Positions 1 to 7,576 are shown, counted from the stretch's first letter. The stretch: 30,102 bases of DNA from Nitratifractor sp. (GCA_015485845.1 WFSU01000104.1:1-30102), one strand, 5' to 3'. The notes: a model not told the origin generated them from the sequence alone. Numbers and translations are program-made.

Positions 1-1737
1 ACCGGAACCACGGCATTGGTAGCCGGTGAGCACGATACCAGTTGGGATGCGGGACTCTACAAGCGACCGGTCGAAGCGGATGTCAGCCTGACCAAAGAGG
101 TCAATGCAACCTCAGCGTACGCCGGTGATAAAGTCACATTTACCGTGACGGTACATAACGACGGTCCAGCCGTTGCCACCGGAGTCATCGCCACCGACAA
201 GGTGCCGAGTGGATACACCAATGTGAGTAATCCCAGCAGCGGTGCGACTGTCAGTGGCAGTACCGTGACCATGAACGTAGGAACCCTGGCCGTGCATGCC
301 CATAAGACCTTTACTTTCGAGGCCACCGTACAAGAGAGCGGTGAGCACGTCAACTGGGCGGAAGTGACGGCGATGAATGAAAAAGATGTCGACAGTAATG
401 TCAGTCAAGACCATACCGTTGATGATAACGGAGACGGTAACCCGGTCGATGACGATGAGGACAGCGCAGAGGTCACCATTGGTGCCAAAGCAAGTCTGGG
501 AGACTTCGTCTGGATGGATACCAACCAGAATGGAATCCAGGATACTTCCGAAAGCGGTGTAGCGGGTGTCAAAGTTCACCTCTACAAAGACGGTGCCGAT
601 ACCGGCAAGACAGCAACGACGGACAGCAACGGTCATTACGGCTTCGGTAATCTTGTTCCGGGAAGCTATTCCGTACGGTTTGAAAAACCTGCGGCAACTG
701 CCGAATACGAATATGTCTTTACGAAACAGGATCAGGGCAGCGACGACACCAAAGATTCGGATGTTGATCCGGCTACCGGGAAAACCATTCCGGTGACGCT
801 GTCGGCAGGTGACAATGACACCAGTTGGGATGCTGGTTTGCATAAAAAAGCGATCAAAGGTGAGCACGATGGCCAGGTTAAAATCGGCAACCTGGTTTGG
901 ATCGAGGATGATAATGATGGAAACCCGGCCACCGGAATCATTACGTATCCACCGGCAGGAACCGTAGTCAAAGCAGTCAAAGATGACGGAACTGTCTTTA
1001 CCGGTACCACGGATGCCAACGGACACTATGAAATCTGGGTGGATGAGAATGCGACCTACATGGTGACAGTCGAGGGGCTCTCGTATCTGAAACCGACAGC
1101 GGGATCAGATGACAGTTCTATCAACGATGCAACCTCCGAAAACAACCATTCACACAATCCCGACGGTACGACCGTCAATGTTACGAATGTGGACAACATG
1201 AGCGTCGACTTCGGCTTCCGATCAGCAGACTTTGCCCATATTGGGGACTACTTCTGGGTCGACAAAAACGGCAATGGTATTCAAGATGCCGATGAAAAAC
1301 CTGTGGTGGGTGCAACCGTAGAATTGCTGGATGAAAACGGCAATCGTGTCAAGGATATTCACGATAATGAAACACAAACCACAGATGACAATGGAAAATA
1401 TGGTTTTGATGTCGCACCGGGCAGAACGTATCGTGTCCACTTCATCATCCCTCAAGAGTATCTGGATAATGGTTACTTCTTTAGTGAGCCTAATGCCGGA
1501 GGAGATGATGCCAAAGACAGTGACGTAGACTCCACTGGAAATACAGCGACGGTTACACCAATGAAAGGGGATATCATCACGACACTTGATGCCGGTATCA
1601 AGTGCCCCTGCTCCGACGTCGAGAGTGACAGCTTTGATGCCCTCAGCACGACGGCCGAACTTCTCTTCGGGTTGCTGGCTCTCCTCCTGGGGGCTGCATT
1701 CCTCCTACGCGAAGAGGATGAAAAGCTTCTTTCTTGA
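1..1737 (+). CDS. SdrD B-like / DUF11 repeat surface protein, 5' truncated by window
   Basis: The frame is open from base 1, so the gene begins upstream. Counting from codon 16-18, residues 1-15 are the end of one SdrD B-like repeat (TSWDAGLYK). Residues 20-150 look like a DUF11/conserved-repeat domain. Three SdrD B-like (Cna-B type) units follow at about 160-276, 288-402 and 408-528. Units 1 and 3 share GDxxWxDxNxNGIQD, all have DxNGxY, and several end in DAG. Asp-rich loops suggest calcium binding. The C-terminus has a Cys pair (CPC, 530-532), a hydrophobic segment (about 544-564) and a charged tail, which reads as a membrane anchor or sorting signal. Probable role is a secreted, cell-surface or adhesin-like protein; the ligand cannot be inferred. 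The 99-base gap before the next gene suggests a separate transcription unit. Confidence 0.85.
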   Translation, partial: TGTTALVAGEHDTSWDAGLYKRPVEADVSLTKEVNATSAYAGDKVTFTVTVHNDGPAVATGVIATDKVPSGYTNVSNPSSGATVSGSTVTMNVGTLAVHAHKTFTFEATVQESGEHVNWAEVTAMNEKDVDSNVSQDHTVDDNGDGNPVDDDEDSAEVTIGAKASLGDFVWMDTNQNGIQDTSESGVAGVKVHLYKDGADTGKTATTDSNGHYGFGNLVPGSYSVRFEKPAATAEYEYVFTKQDQGSDDTKDSDVDPATGKTIPVTLSAGDNDTSWDAGLHKKAIKGEHDGQVKIGNLVWIEDDNDGNPATGIITYPPAGTVVKAVKDDGTVFTGTTDANGHYEIWVDENATYMVTVEGLSYLKPTAGSDDSSINDATSENNHSHNPDGTTVNVTNVDNMSVDFGFRSADFAHIGDYFWVDKNGNGIQDADEKPVVGATVELLDENGNRVKDIHDNETQTTDDNGKYGFDVAPGRTYRVHFIIPQEYLDNGYFFSEPNAGGDDAKDSDVDSTGNTATVTPMKGDIITTLDAGIKCPCSDVESDSFDALSTTAELLFGLLALLLGAAFLLREEDEKLLS

Positions 1738-1742
1738 TTTTT

Positions 1743-1764
1743 CATGGGGTTTTTACGCCCCATG
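1743..1764. repeat. 7-bp inverted repeat, possible terminator
   Basis: CATGGGG (1743-1749) pairs perfectly with CCCCATG (1758-1764) around the loop TTTTTACG. It lies 6 bases after the stop of the surface protein gene and may end its transcript. No U-tract follows the stem; an A-tract does, so it is not a canonical intrinsic terminator. Confidence 0.4.
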
Positions 1765-1796
1765 CATAAAAAAACTTCTTTCCATTGACTAATTTA

Positions 1797-1805
1797 TGCT
1801 ATAAT
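1797..1805 (+). promoter_or_regulatory. extended -10 promoter of the response regulator gene
   Basis: TGCTATAAT is a perfect TGnTATAAT extended -10 element 31 bases before the ATG at 1837, predicting a start site near 1812. A TTGACT lies at 1785-1790 but is only 9 bases upstream, too close to serve as a -35. This fits the known lack of conserved -35 boxes in Campylobacterota sigma-70 promoters. Confidence 0.7.
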
Positions 1806-1821
1806 TAAATCAAACTTAAAT
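1805..1821 (+). promoter_or_regulatory. candidate operator: TTAAAT direct repeat
   Basis: TTAAAT (1805-1810) repeats exactly as TTAAAT (1816-1821), with an 11-base period (one helical turn). It overlaps the last base of the -10 and the predicted start site. OmpR-family regulators usually bind tandem direct repeats with this spacing, so autoregulation by the gene downstream is a reasonable inference. The region is AT-rich, so chance occurrence is possible. Confidence 0.4.
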
Positions 1822-1836
1822 ATTGAAGGGTTTACT

Positions 1837-2511
1837 ATGCGTATATTGATCATAGAAGACGAAGTCACACTCAACAAAACACTCTCTGACGGACTCAAAG
1901 AGTTCGGGTATCAGAATGATGTCGCTGAAAATATCAGTGACGGGCGTTACTTTCTGAGCATTCGAAACTATAATTTGGTACTACTTGACTGGATGTTGCC
2001 TGATGGAAATGGTATTGACATCATCGCCGACATCAAGGCACAATCTCCCAAGACATCGGTAGTCGTCCTCTCCGCACGTGATGACAAAGAGAGTGAAATC
2101 GAAGCACTCCGAGCCGGTGCAGATGATTATATTAAAAAACCATTCGATTTTGAGATCCTGCTTGTTCGGATCGAGGCGAAGCTACGCTTCGGTACCAGTA
2201 ATATCATCGAAGTGGATGACCTGGTGATCAACCCGGAAGAGGAGAAGATCATCTACAAGGGTGAGGACATTGAACTCAAGGGAAAACCGTTTGAGGTTCT
2301 GACCCATCTGGCGATGCACAAAGACCAGATCGTCTCCAAGGAACAACTTCTCGATGCGATCTGGGAAGAGCCGGAACTGGTTACCCCGAATGTTATCGAA
2401 GTTGCGATTAACCAAATCCGTCAGAAGATGGATAAGCCATTGAACATCACAACCATTGAAACCGTACGCCGTCGTGGATACCGATTTTGTTACCCAAGCA
2501 AAAAAGCCTGA
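1837..2511 (+). CDS. OmpR-family response regulator, HsrA/CosR-like
   Basis: DNA-binding response regulator, 224 aa, the normal length for the family. The receiver domain (1-115) has the acidic pair E7/D8, the phospho-acceptor D51 (in LLDWMLPDG), S79 and K101 (KKPF). The winged-helix domain (about 120-224) contains KGKPFEVLTHLA, IVSKEQLLDAIWEEPE and ETVRRRGYRF, which I recognise as almost the same as Helicobacter HsrA (HP1043) and Campylobacter CosR, essential regulators of redox and homeostasis genes. Those proteins lack a normal phosphorylation site; this one keeps it. The start is ATG after GAAGGG at 1825-1830. Its 3' end overlaps the kinase gene by 25 bases. Orthology is inferred from remembered sequence and the shared ferredoxin/phosphatase neighbourhood. 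Confidence 0.93.
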   Translation: MRILIIEDEVTLNKTLSDGLKEFGYQNDVAENISDGRYFLSIRNYNLVLLDWMLPDGNGIDIIADIKAQSPKTSVVVLSARDDKESEIEALRAGADDYIKKPFDFEILLVRIEAKLRFGTSNIIEVDDLVINPEEEKIIYKGEDIELKGKPFEVLTHLAMHKDQIVSKEQLLDAIWEEPELVTPNVIEVAINQIRQKMDKPLNITTIETVRRRGYRFCYPSKKA

Positions 2512-3782
2512 GAACCAACTTCCTCATCAAGCTTACCGCCGCAACGGTGGTACTTGAATTCTTTTTCTCCGCTATTTTCTACAGTTACATCAGTTACAGT
2601 GTGGACAATGAGCTTAAAGAGTCTATGATGAAACAGGCGAGGTATCTGTTTGCTACCTACCATGATGTCGCCAAAGCCTTGACGGATAAAAAAGGTATTT
2701 TACAAACGACACTGAAGGTGAAAGCACGGATTGCTTCTCTGCCGAACGAAGATTTTAGAGCGGTACATTTCCGGACGTTTCACCAAAAAAAACGCTACTA
2801 CCTTGAAGCCTATTTCCCCTATGAATTTGCTCTGCAGCGTTACTTGATCCTGACGGCAGATATTACCAAACAAAAACAAGTACAAAATAAAGTGACACGA
2901 GGCATTATCGCCATGAATATCTTTGGGATGGTTGGGATACTGATTTATGCCTTCTTTCTCTCCGGGATGCTGATCGCTCCGATACGGGTATTCAGTCGAA
3001 AAATAGCCATGATGAACGAAAATAAATTATCCCCGCTGAATTTGAAAGGGGTTCCGGATGAATTTCTCCCTCTGGGGGAATCGGTCAACCACCTTGTCGG
3101 CAGGATACAGAATTTTCTGAATTACAAAAAAGAATTGTTTGTCGGGACGGCACATGAGCTCAAAACGCCTCTGGCCGTCATAAAAACCAAAAGCCAGGTG
3201 GCTTTGCTGAAGCGGACACGTCGCACCGAAGATCTGGTGGGGGCACTGGAACAAAACATCCGATCGGTAGATGATATGAATAAAATCATCGGTTCGATTC
3301 TGGAATTCGGACGGGCAGAGGGGGCACAGTTTGAGGAGCCGGAATCGTTGGACGTGACGGAATTTCTCCGGGAAATGTGTGAAGAATTTTCCCTGCTGGC
3401 GGTTCAGGAGAAAAAAGAGTTGCACTGCCGCCTGAACCCTGAGCGACTTACCGTAACACTTCCACGTCTGCTCCTGCGTCAAATCATCCAGAACCTGCTG
3501 CAGAATGCGATTAAATTCACCCCGGAAGGGAAACAGATCCGAATGTTCAGTTATCGCAAGCAGGAGAAACTCTATATCAAAGTGCGGGACGAAGGGAACG
3601 GAATCGAAGAGAATCTGGATCTGTTCGCCCCTTTTAAACGCTCGTCGGAATCGACGGGTGCCGGTTTGGGATTGTTTCTGGTCAAGAGTGCAGCGGATGC
3701 CCTGCGTGCAGAAATCACCATCAAAAATCGTCGAGATGGGAAGGGGACGGTCGCGACGCTTGTTTTACCGATTGGGACATAA
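2487..3782 (+). CDS. sensor histidine kinase partnered with the upstream regulator
   Basis: Membrane sensor kinase, 431 aa. TM1 spans about 13-36, followed by a periplasmic sensing region of about 100 residues and TM2 at about 138-162. A short linker leads to the dimerisation/phosphoacceptor helix with H223 in GTAHELKTPL. The ATPase domain has an N box (QNLLQNAIKF, N340), a G1 box (DEGNGI, 368-373) and a G2 box (GAGLGL, 391-396), so it appears catalytically intact. The start is taken as TTG at 2487, because no ATG occurs before TM1 in this frame. That start lies inside the regulator gene, so the two are probably co-translated. The periplasmic domain matches nothing I can name, so the signal is unknown. 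The gene has no counterpart between cosR and fdxB in C. jejuni. Confidence 0.92.
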   Translation: MLPKQKSLRTNFLIKLTAATVVLEFFFSAIFYSYISYSVDNELKESMMKQARYLFATYHDVAKALTDKKGILQTTLKVKARIASLPNEDFRAVHFRTFHQKKRYYLEAYFPYEFALQRYLILTADITKQKQVQNKVTRGIIAMNIFGMVGILIYAFFLSGMLIAPIRVFSRKIAMMNENKLSPLNLKGVPDEFLPLGESVNHLVGRIQNFLNYKKELFVGTAHELKTPLAVIKTKSQVALLKRTRRTEDLVGALEQNIRSVDDMNKIIGSILEFGRAEGAQFEEPESLDVTEFLREMCEEFSLLAVQEKKELHCRLNPERLTVTLPRLLLRQIIQNLLQNAIKFTPEGKQIRMFSYRKQEKLYIKVRDEGNGIEENLDLFAPFKRSSESTGAGLGLFLVKSAADALRAEITIKNRRDGKGTVATLVLPIGT

Positions 3783-3806
3783 GTTTTTAAATAAAGCATA
3801 AGCTTC

Positions 3807-3819
3807 TATAAGCTATAAC
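3807..3819 (+). promoter_or_regulatory. possible ferredoxin promoter -10 elements
   Basis: Two overlapping near-consensus hexamers, TATAAG (3807-3812) and TATAAC (3814-3819), occur in an AT-rich stretch after the kinase stop. Either would start transcription just before the hairpin at 3838-3877, giving the ferredoxin its own structured leader. No extended TGn motif is present, so the call is weak. Confidence 0.3.
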
Positions 3820-3837
3820 TCGTACAACAAAATTTAC

Positions 3838-3877
3838 TACCGCACCAACTACATGCAGACTATTTGTTGGTGCGGTA
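3838..3877 (+). promoter_or_regulatory. 12-bp hairpin in the ferredoxin 5' leader
   Basis: TACCGCACCAAC (3838-3849) is perfectly complementary to GTTGGTGCGGTA (3866-3877), with a 16-base loop. The right arm ends 7 bases before the AAGAGG ribosome site (3885-3890). No U-tract follows, so it is unlikely to be an intrinsic terminator. An mRNA stability, attenuation or protein-binding element is possible. Confidence 0.6.
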
Positions 3878-3896
3878 TAGGAAACAAGAGGTAAAT

Positions 3897-4148
3897 ATGG
3901 CGTTACTGATATCCGATGATTGTATTGCGTGCGACGCGTGTCGCGAAGAGTGTCCCAATGAGGCGATTGAAGAGAACGATCCCATCTATTTGATTGATGC
4001 GGATCGCTGCACGGAGTGTGTAGGGCATTACGATGAGCCTCAGTGCGTGGCTGTTTGCCCGGTAGATTGCATTACGTCTGATCCCAACAATGTCGAGAGC
4101 GTCGAAGAGCTCAAGTTTAAATACGAGCAAATACAGGCTGAGGTCTGA
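3897..4148 (+). CDS. fdxB: 2[4Fe-4S] ferredoxin (FdxB/YfhL, Alvin type)
   Basis: Small electron carrier, 83 aa. The first cluster motif is CIACDACREECP (Cys 9, 12, 15, 19). The second has C38, C41, C50, C54 followed by Pro, with eight residues between the second and third cysteines. That enlarged insert and the C-terminal helical extension are hallmarks of the Allochromatium/YfhL type, known for very low potentials. The start chosen is ATG 3897, preceded by AAGAGG at 3885-3890; a TTG-initiated extension from 3864 would begin inside the leader hairpin. It lies between the kinase and the phosphatase, as fdxB follows cosR in C. jejuni. Its redox partner is not evident here. Confidence 0.93.
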   Translation: MALLISDDCIACDACREECPNEAIEENDPIYLIDADRCTECVGHYDEPQCVAVCPVDCITSDPNNVESVEELKFKYEQIQAEV

Positions 4149-4155
4149 TTACCTC
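4140..4155 (+). promoter_or_regulatory. small hairpin masking the ribosome site of the phosphatase gene
   Basis: GAGGT (4140-4144) pairs with ACCTC (4151-4155) around a 6-base loop that contains the ferredoxin stop TGA (4146-4148). GAGGT is the only SD-like stretch near the phosphatase ATG at 4158, about 13 bases away. A ribosome finishing the ferredoxin would open the stem, suggesting translational coupling. Confidence 0.35.
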
Positions 4156-4157
4156 CT

Positions 4158-5618
4158 ATGGCCAAGCGTACCGCCGTCATCGACATCGGTTCCAACTCTG
4201 CCCGCCTGGTCATCTTCCAAAAAACAAGCCGCTATGGCTTCCACCTGCTTTGCCAGCATAAAAGCCGTGTACGGATCGGAGAAGGGGCTTATCAGCGCGG
4301 AGGGAACCTTCAGCCTCTTCCGATGGAACGCGCGTTCCAGACATTAAAATCTTTCAAAACTATTCTCCACGATTATCAAGTGCACAAGACATTGTGCGTA
4401 GCGACATCTGCACTGCGGGATGCACCAAACCGCCACACGTTTCTTAACCGGGTTCGTGAGGAGCTTGGCATTAGTATTCGTGTGATTGACGGAGATGAAG
4501 AGGCCCGATTTGGTGCGATTGCAGCGAGCAACCTTCTCCCCATACGGGATGCTATCACGATTGACATCGGTGGGGGATCCTCGGACATGACACGGATTGT
4601 TAACGGGCAGATCGTTGAGAGTTTCTCTCTCAACCTGGGTACGGTGAGAATCAAGGAACTGTTTACTTCAGACAAAATACACATTGCGTCAGCACAACAA
4701 TACATCGAAGAAGAGTTGGCACGACTTCCTCGAACTTTTGTAGCAGAGATGGCAGTGGGTATCGGCGGATCGGCACGTGCTTTTGCCAAAGGGGTCATGT
4801 CGACGATTCATTATCCTTTTGATAAATTGCATGCGTTTACTTATCGGACAGGTGACATACATCCGTACCTTAGGCAGATCATTCATGCTGGTATACCTGA
4901 GTTGGATGATCTGTCGATCAAGATTGAGCGTCATGACACCATCCGGGAAGGGATGCTGATATTTGAAGCGATTTTGAGCCGTATTGGTGCCAAAGAAGTG
5001 ATCACAAGCGGTGTGGGAGTCCGCGAGGGTGTTTTTTTGCGTGATTTTCTTCGCAAAAACCATGGGCACTTTCCTAAAGAGAAAAATCCCAGTATTCAGA
5101 GCATTCAGGATCGTCTGGATATCCTTGATCTGCCCACCGGGAATAAGCATCGTATAGCCAATAAGCTTTTCAAAATGTTCCGTGAAGATTTTCAAGGGAG
5201 TCCACACGATCAACAGATGCTGCTGTCGGCTTTGGATCTGTCGGATATCGGAAAAATGCTGACCATCTATAAGGAGCACGAGCACGCTTTTTATGTAGCA
5301 AGGCATGAATTGAATTTTGGTTTTACACACCAGGAGATGCTCTTGATAGCATTGATATTGCGTTCAAAGGGGAAGAAGTACCATAAGGCACTCTATCGAG
5401 AATATCGTCCATTACTCCTCTCAAAATCCAAACTGAAGTGGCTGGTATTTATCTACACGCTCACCCTGGTTCTTCACGAAAACTCTGCCAAAGCAAAGAT
5501 ACATTTTTCACGGGCAAGCCACACGTTGTTGATTGAGGGGGAGGAAGTCACGTATCTGATGAAAGAGCAGATTGAGGGGATGTATGTCCCGGGGAAAATA
5601 GTGATACGGTTCTCGTGA
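4158..5618 (+). CDS. Ppx/GppA-family phosphatase (exopolyphosphatase or pppGpp hydrolase)
   Basis: Cytoplasmic phosphohydrolase of the ASKHA fold, 486 aa, near the usual length. The phosphate-1 loop is at the N-terminus (VIDIGSNSARLVIF, about 7-20). The second phosphate loop is TIDIGGGSSDMTR at about 134-146. GIGGSARAFAKG (about 200) and SGVGVREGVF (about 283-292) are further family motifs. Residues from about 310 to the end match the HD-like C-terminal domain of longer members. The family degrades polyphosphate and/or the alarmone pppGpp, and sequence alone does not separate these. It starts 9 bases after the ferredoxin stop and is likely co-transcribed, as in C. jejuni where a related phosphatase gene follows fdxB. 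Confidence 0.9.
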   Translation: MAKRTAVIDIGSNSARLVIFQKTSRYGFHLLCQHKSRVRIGEGAYQRGGNLQPLPMERAFQTLKSFKTILHDYQVHKTLCVATSALRDAPNRHTFLNRVREELGISIRVIDGDEEARFGAIAASNLLPIRDAITIDIGGGSSDMTRIVNGQIVESFSLNLGTVRIKELFTSDKIHIASAQQYIEEELARLPRTFVAEMAVGIGGSARAFAKGVMSTIHYPFDKLHAFTYRTGDIHPYLRQIIHAGIPELDDLSIKIERHDTIREGMLIFEAILSRIGAKEVITSGVGVREGVFLRDFLRKNHGHFPKEKNPSIQSIQDRLDILDLPTGNKHRIANKLFKMFREDFQGSPHDQQMLLSALDLSDIGKMLTIYKEHEHAFYVARHELNFGFTHQEMLLIALILRSKGKKYHKALYREYRPLLLSKSKLKWLVFIYTLTLVLHENSAKAKIHFSRASHTLLIEGEEVTYLMKEQIEGMYVPGKIVIRFS

Positions 5619-5629
5619 GAGAGAACCGT
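5606..5629. terminator. 9-bp stem-loop between convergent phosphatase and bamA genes
   Basis: ACGGTTCTC (5606-5614) and GAGAACCGT (5621-5629) form a perfect stem with loop GTGAGA that includes the phosphatase stop TGA (5616-5618). It lies in the 15-base gap between convergent genes and could stop or protect transcripts from both sides. Neither side has a clear U-tract, so it may be a processing barrier rather than an intrinsic terminator. Confidence 0.5.
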
Positions 5630-5633
5630 TGGA

Positions 5634-7439
5634 TTAGAATTCTTTTCCGATGGTGAATTCAAACGAAGAGGTTTTGTCCCCCGGTGCAGCTCCAATGGCT
5701 TTGGCGAGGACAAAGTTGACATCTCCCATGGGAGAGCGCCACTCGATTTGGGCTCCAACGGATTTTTTGACGACTTCATTAAGCTTGGTGTTGCCGATCA
5801 TACCATAATCGGCAAAAGCAGTCAGCCGTACTTTGTTTTTCGCTGAGAGTGGGATGCTGGCTTCGATGCTGTTGACCATACTCATAAGGCCGCCACCACC
5901 GGCAGGATGGATGGATGCGCTCCGGTAACCACGGACACCGTTGTAGTACCCACCAAGATGGAGACGTTCTGCTTCGGGGGTAAAACCAAGATCATGAATG
6001 TAGTTACCCTGCATTTTATAGCGCAAGATCAAGTCGTATCCGATCTGATCCTGGAGACCGTAATATGCGGCGAACTTCAAGCTGCTTTTGAGGTATTTGG
6101 CAAAATTTGCTCCACTTCCAAGACCGGCATATTCGACACGCGCTTTGGTATAAATACCTTTACGCGGTGTGTAGAAATTATCGGTGTTGTTGTAGGTCAA
6201 TGAGAAGCCGATAGACGACTTGATATAGTTCTTCAGGCCGGTTGGAAACTTAACGGCATCGACATTACTGTAACGGACATCATTATAATTATAATCTACG
6301 GACGCACTCAGCTCACTGTTAATCTTGCGCCGAAGCCCGAGGTAGCCCCCCAGCTCTTTTTTATCAAAGCCGTATGTTTTACCACCGTCATCAACGGTAT
6401 CCGTACGGTAGAGTCCTCCGTAAAGTCCGAACATCGTTCCTGCCACGCGAGGATCATCAAAAGAGAGGGTTCCATTTTTTTTGAGCTTGGAATACGATGC
6501 GGAAAGGCTCGCGGAGATACCGGTACCGAACATATTTTTTTCGGAATAGGAACCTTCGACAAAGATCCCTTCCAGACTGTCATAACCGGCTGCACCCATG
6601 ATGCTGCCGGTTTTGGCTTCTTTGACGTTAACATCGATATCAACTTTGTTTCCACGTGTGTGCACCGGGCGGAGAGAAACTGTCTCAAAATAACCGCTTC
6701 GCGAGAGCTCATTCTGGGCATCGATCAGATCGGAGAGGCGATAACGATCTCCCGGTGCCAGCGTAATGTAACTTCGAATGACCGATTCTTTCGTCTTGGT
6801 ATTGCCGTGGATACGGATATTGTGAATATAGGCTTTGGATCCGGGGCGAACGAAGTAAGCGACGCTGATGGTGCGGTTACGACTGTTTTTGCGGAAGCGG
6901 GGCTGCACCTGTGCAAATGCATATCCCTTGTCTCCGATGTTTGTGGTAATGGTACGAATATCTTCTCTCAGGGTAGCAACATTGAAGATGTTTCCCGACT
7001 TGAGTTTGAGTTGCTTCCGGACGACTGCGGCATCCATCCCTCTGTGTTTGACAAGGCGCACACTGGAGACTTTATAGGGCAATCCTTCGCGTACACGGTA
7101 GGTGACCGTGGCCTCGGAGGTTGCCGGGTCTACCGTGACTTGTGGTCGGCCGATCTGCGCGTCAAGATAGCCGTGCTGATAATAGACATCCCGAATACGC
7201 ATGGCGTCGCCCTTGAGTTCTTTGGGTCGATACTTCCCATTGATGGAGACCAGGCCGAAAAAAGAGGATTTTTTGTTGACCAAAACCTCTTTGAGTTCAT
7301 CGATCGGTACGTGTTTGACCCCGATGAATTTGACCGCCTTGATTTCGATCTTTTGTTTCTTTTTTTGGACTGGAGTGGCTTTGGCCAACCCGATAACCGG
7401 CGTTGCCAGAAGAGATAAAATCAGAAGTCGTCGTAACAT
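5634..7439 (-). CDS. bamA: BamA, outer-membrane protein assembly factor (Omp85), three POTRA domains
   Basis: Outer-membrane insertase, 601 aa. It has a signal peptide (about 1-21) and three POTRA domains at roughly 31-115, 116-197 and 198-275. The last has IHGNTKTKESVIRSYITLAP and the SGYFETV signature. A 16-strand barrel domain from about 280 contains the conserved loop-6 motif VRGYRS (about 501-506) and a terminal Phe, the normal barrel signal. Most BamA proteins have five POTRAs, and three is the TamA number. Even so, the last POTRA and early barrel motifs (ENMFGTG, SFDDPRVAG) are BamA-like, and the position beside tyrA is where C. jejuni has bamA. The start is ATG with GAGGAG just upstream. 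It is divergent from tyrA. Confidence 0.9.
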   Translation of the reverse strand: MLRRLLILSLLATPVIGLAKATPVQKKKQKIEIKAVKFIGVKHVPIDELKEVLVNKKSSFFGLVSINGKYRPKELKGDAMRIRDVYYQHGYLDAQIGRPQVTVDPATSEATVTYRVREGLPYKVSSVRLVKHRGMDAAVVRKQLKLKSGNIFNVATLREDIRTITTNIGDKGYAFAQVQPRFRKNSRNRTISVAYFVRPGSKAYIHNIRIHGNTKTKESVIRSYITLAPGDRYRLSDLIDAQNELSRSGYFETVSLRPVHTRGNKVDIDVNVKEAKTGSIMGAAGYDSLEGIFVEGSYSEKNMFGTGISASLSASYSKLKKNGTLSFDDPRVAGTMFGLYGGLYRTDTVDDGGKTYGFDKKELGGYLGLRRKINSELSASVDYNYNDVRYSNVDAVKFPTGLKNYIKSSIGFSLTYNNTDNFYTPRKGIYTKARVEYAGLGSGANFAKYLKSSLKFAAYYGLQDQIGYDLILRYKMQGNYIHDLGFTPEAERLHLGGYYNGVRGYRSASIHPAGGGGLMSMVNSIEASIPLSAKNKVRLTAFADYGMIGNTKLNEVVKKSVGAQIEWRSPMGDVNFVLAKAIGAAPGDKTSSFEFTIGKEF

Positions 7440-7473
7440 AATGTCGCTCCTCGAGACGTAAACTTTGCCATCA

Positions 7474-7482
7474 ATTATATCA
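7474..7482 (-). promoter_or_regulatory. extended -10 promoter of bamA
   Basis: On the minus strand the bases read TGATATAAT, a perfect TGnTATAAT. It is 34 bases upstream of the bamA ATG, with GAGGAG between them as the ribosome site. No -35 box is recognisable. Confidence 0.65.
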
Positions 7483-7528
7483 TGAATATTTTAAACCCTC
7501 ATTGGCTGGCCTGATTTTGGTGCTTTTG

Positions 7529-7537
7529 TGCTATAAT
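7529..7537 (+). promoter_or_regulatory. extended -10 promoter of tyrA
   Basis: TGCTATAAT (7529-7537) is a perfect extended -10, identical to the one before the response regulator. It predicts a start near 7544 and a leader of about 33 bases. It faces away from the bamA promoter about 50 bases to the left. Confidence 0.7.
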
Positions 7538-7576
7538 TTTCGTGGATATTATGTGAATGAATCGGAAGGATTTTTG

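Noticed and set aside
112..1026. 304-codon open frame on the minus strand opposite the SdrD-like gene
   Set aside because: No recognisable domain or ribosome site. It mirrors the regular Asp/Gly/Thr codons of the repeat protein, whose own frame has clear motifs.
1785..1790. TTGACT as a -35 box for the response regulator promoter
   Set aside because: Only 9 bases separate it from the TATAAT; a functional pair needs about 17.
7502..7576. Longer TyrA start
   Set aside because: It would translate the promoter region; ATG 7577 has a good ribosome site and leads straight into the Rossmann motif.
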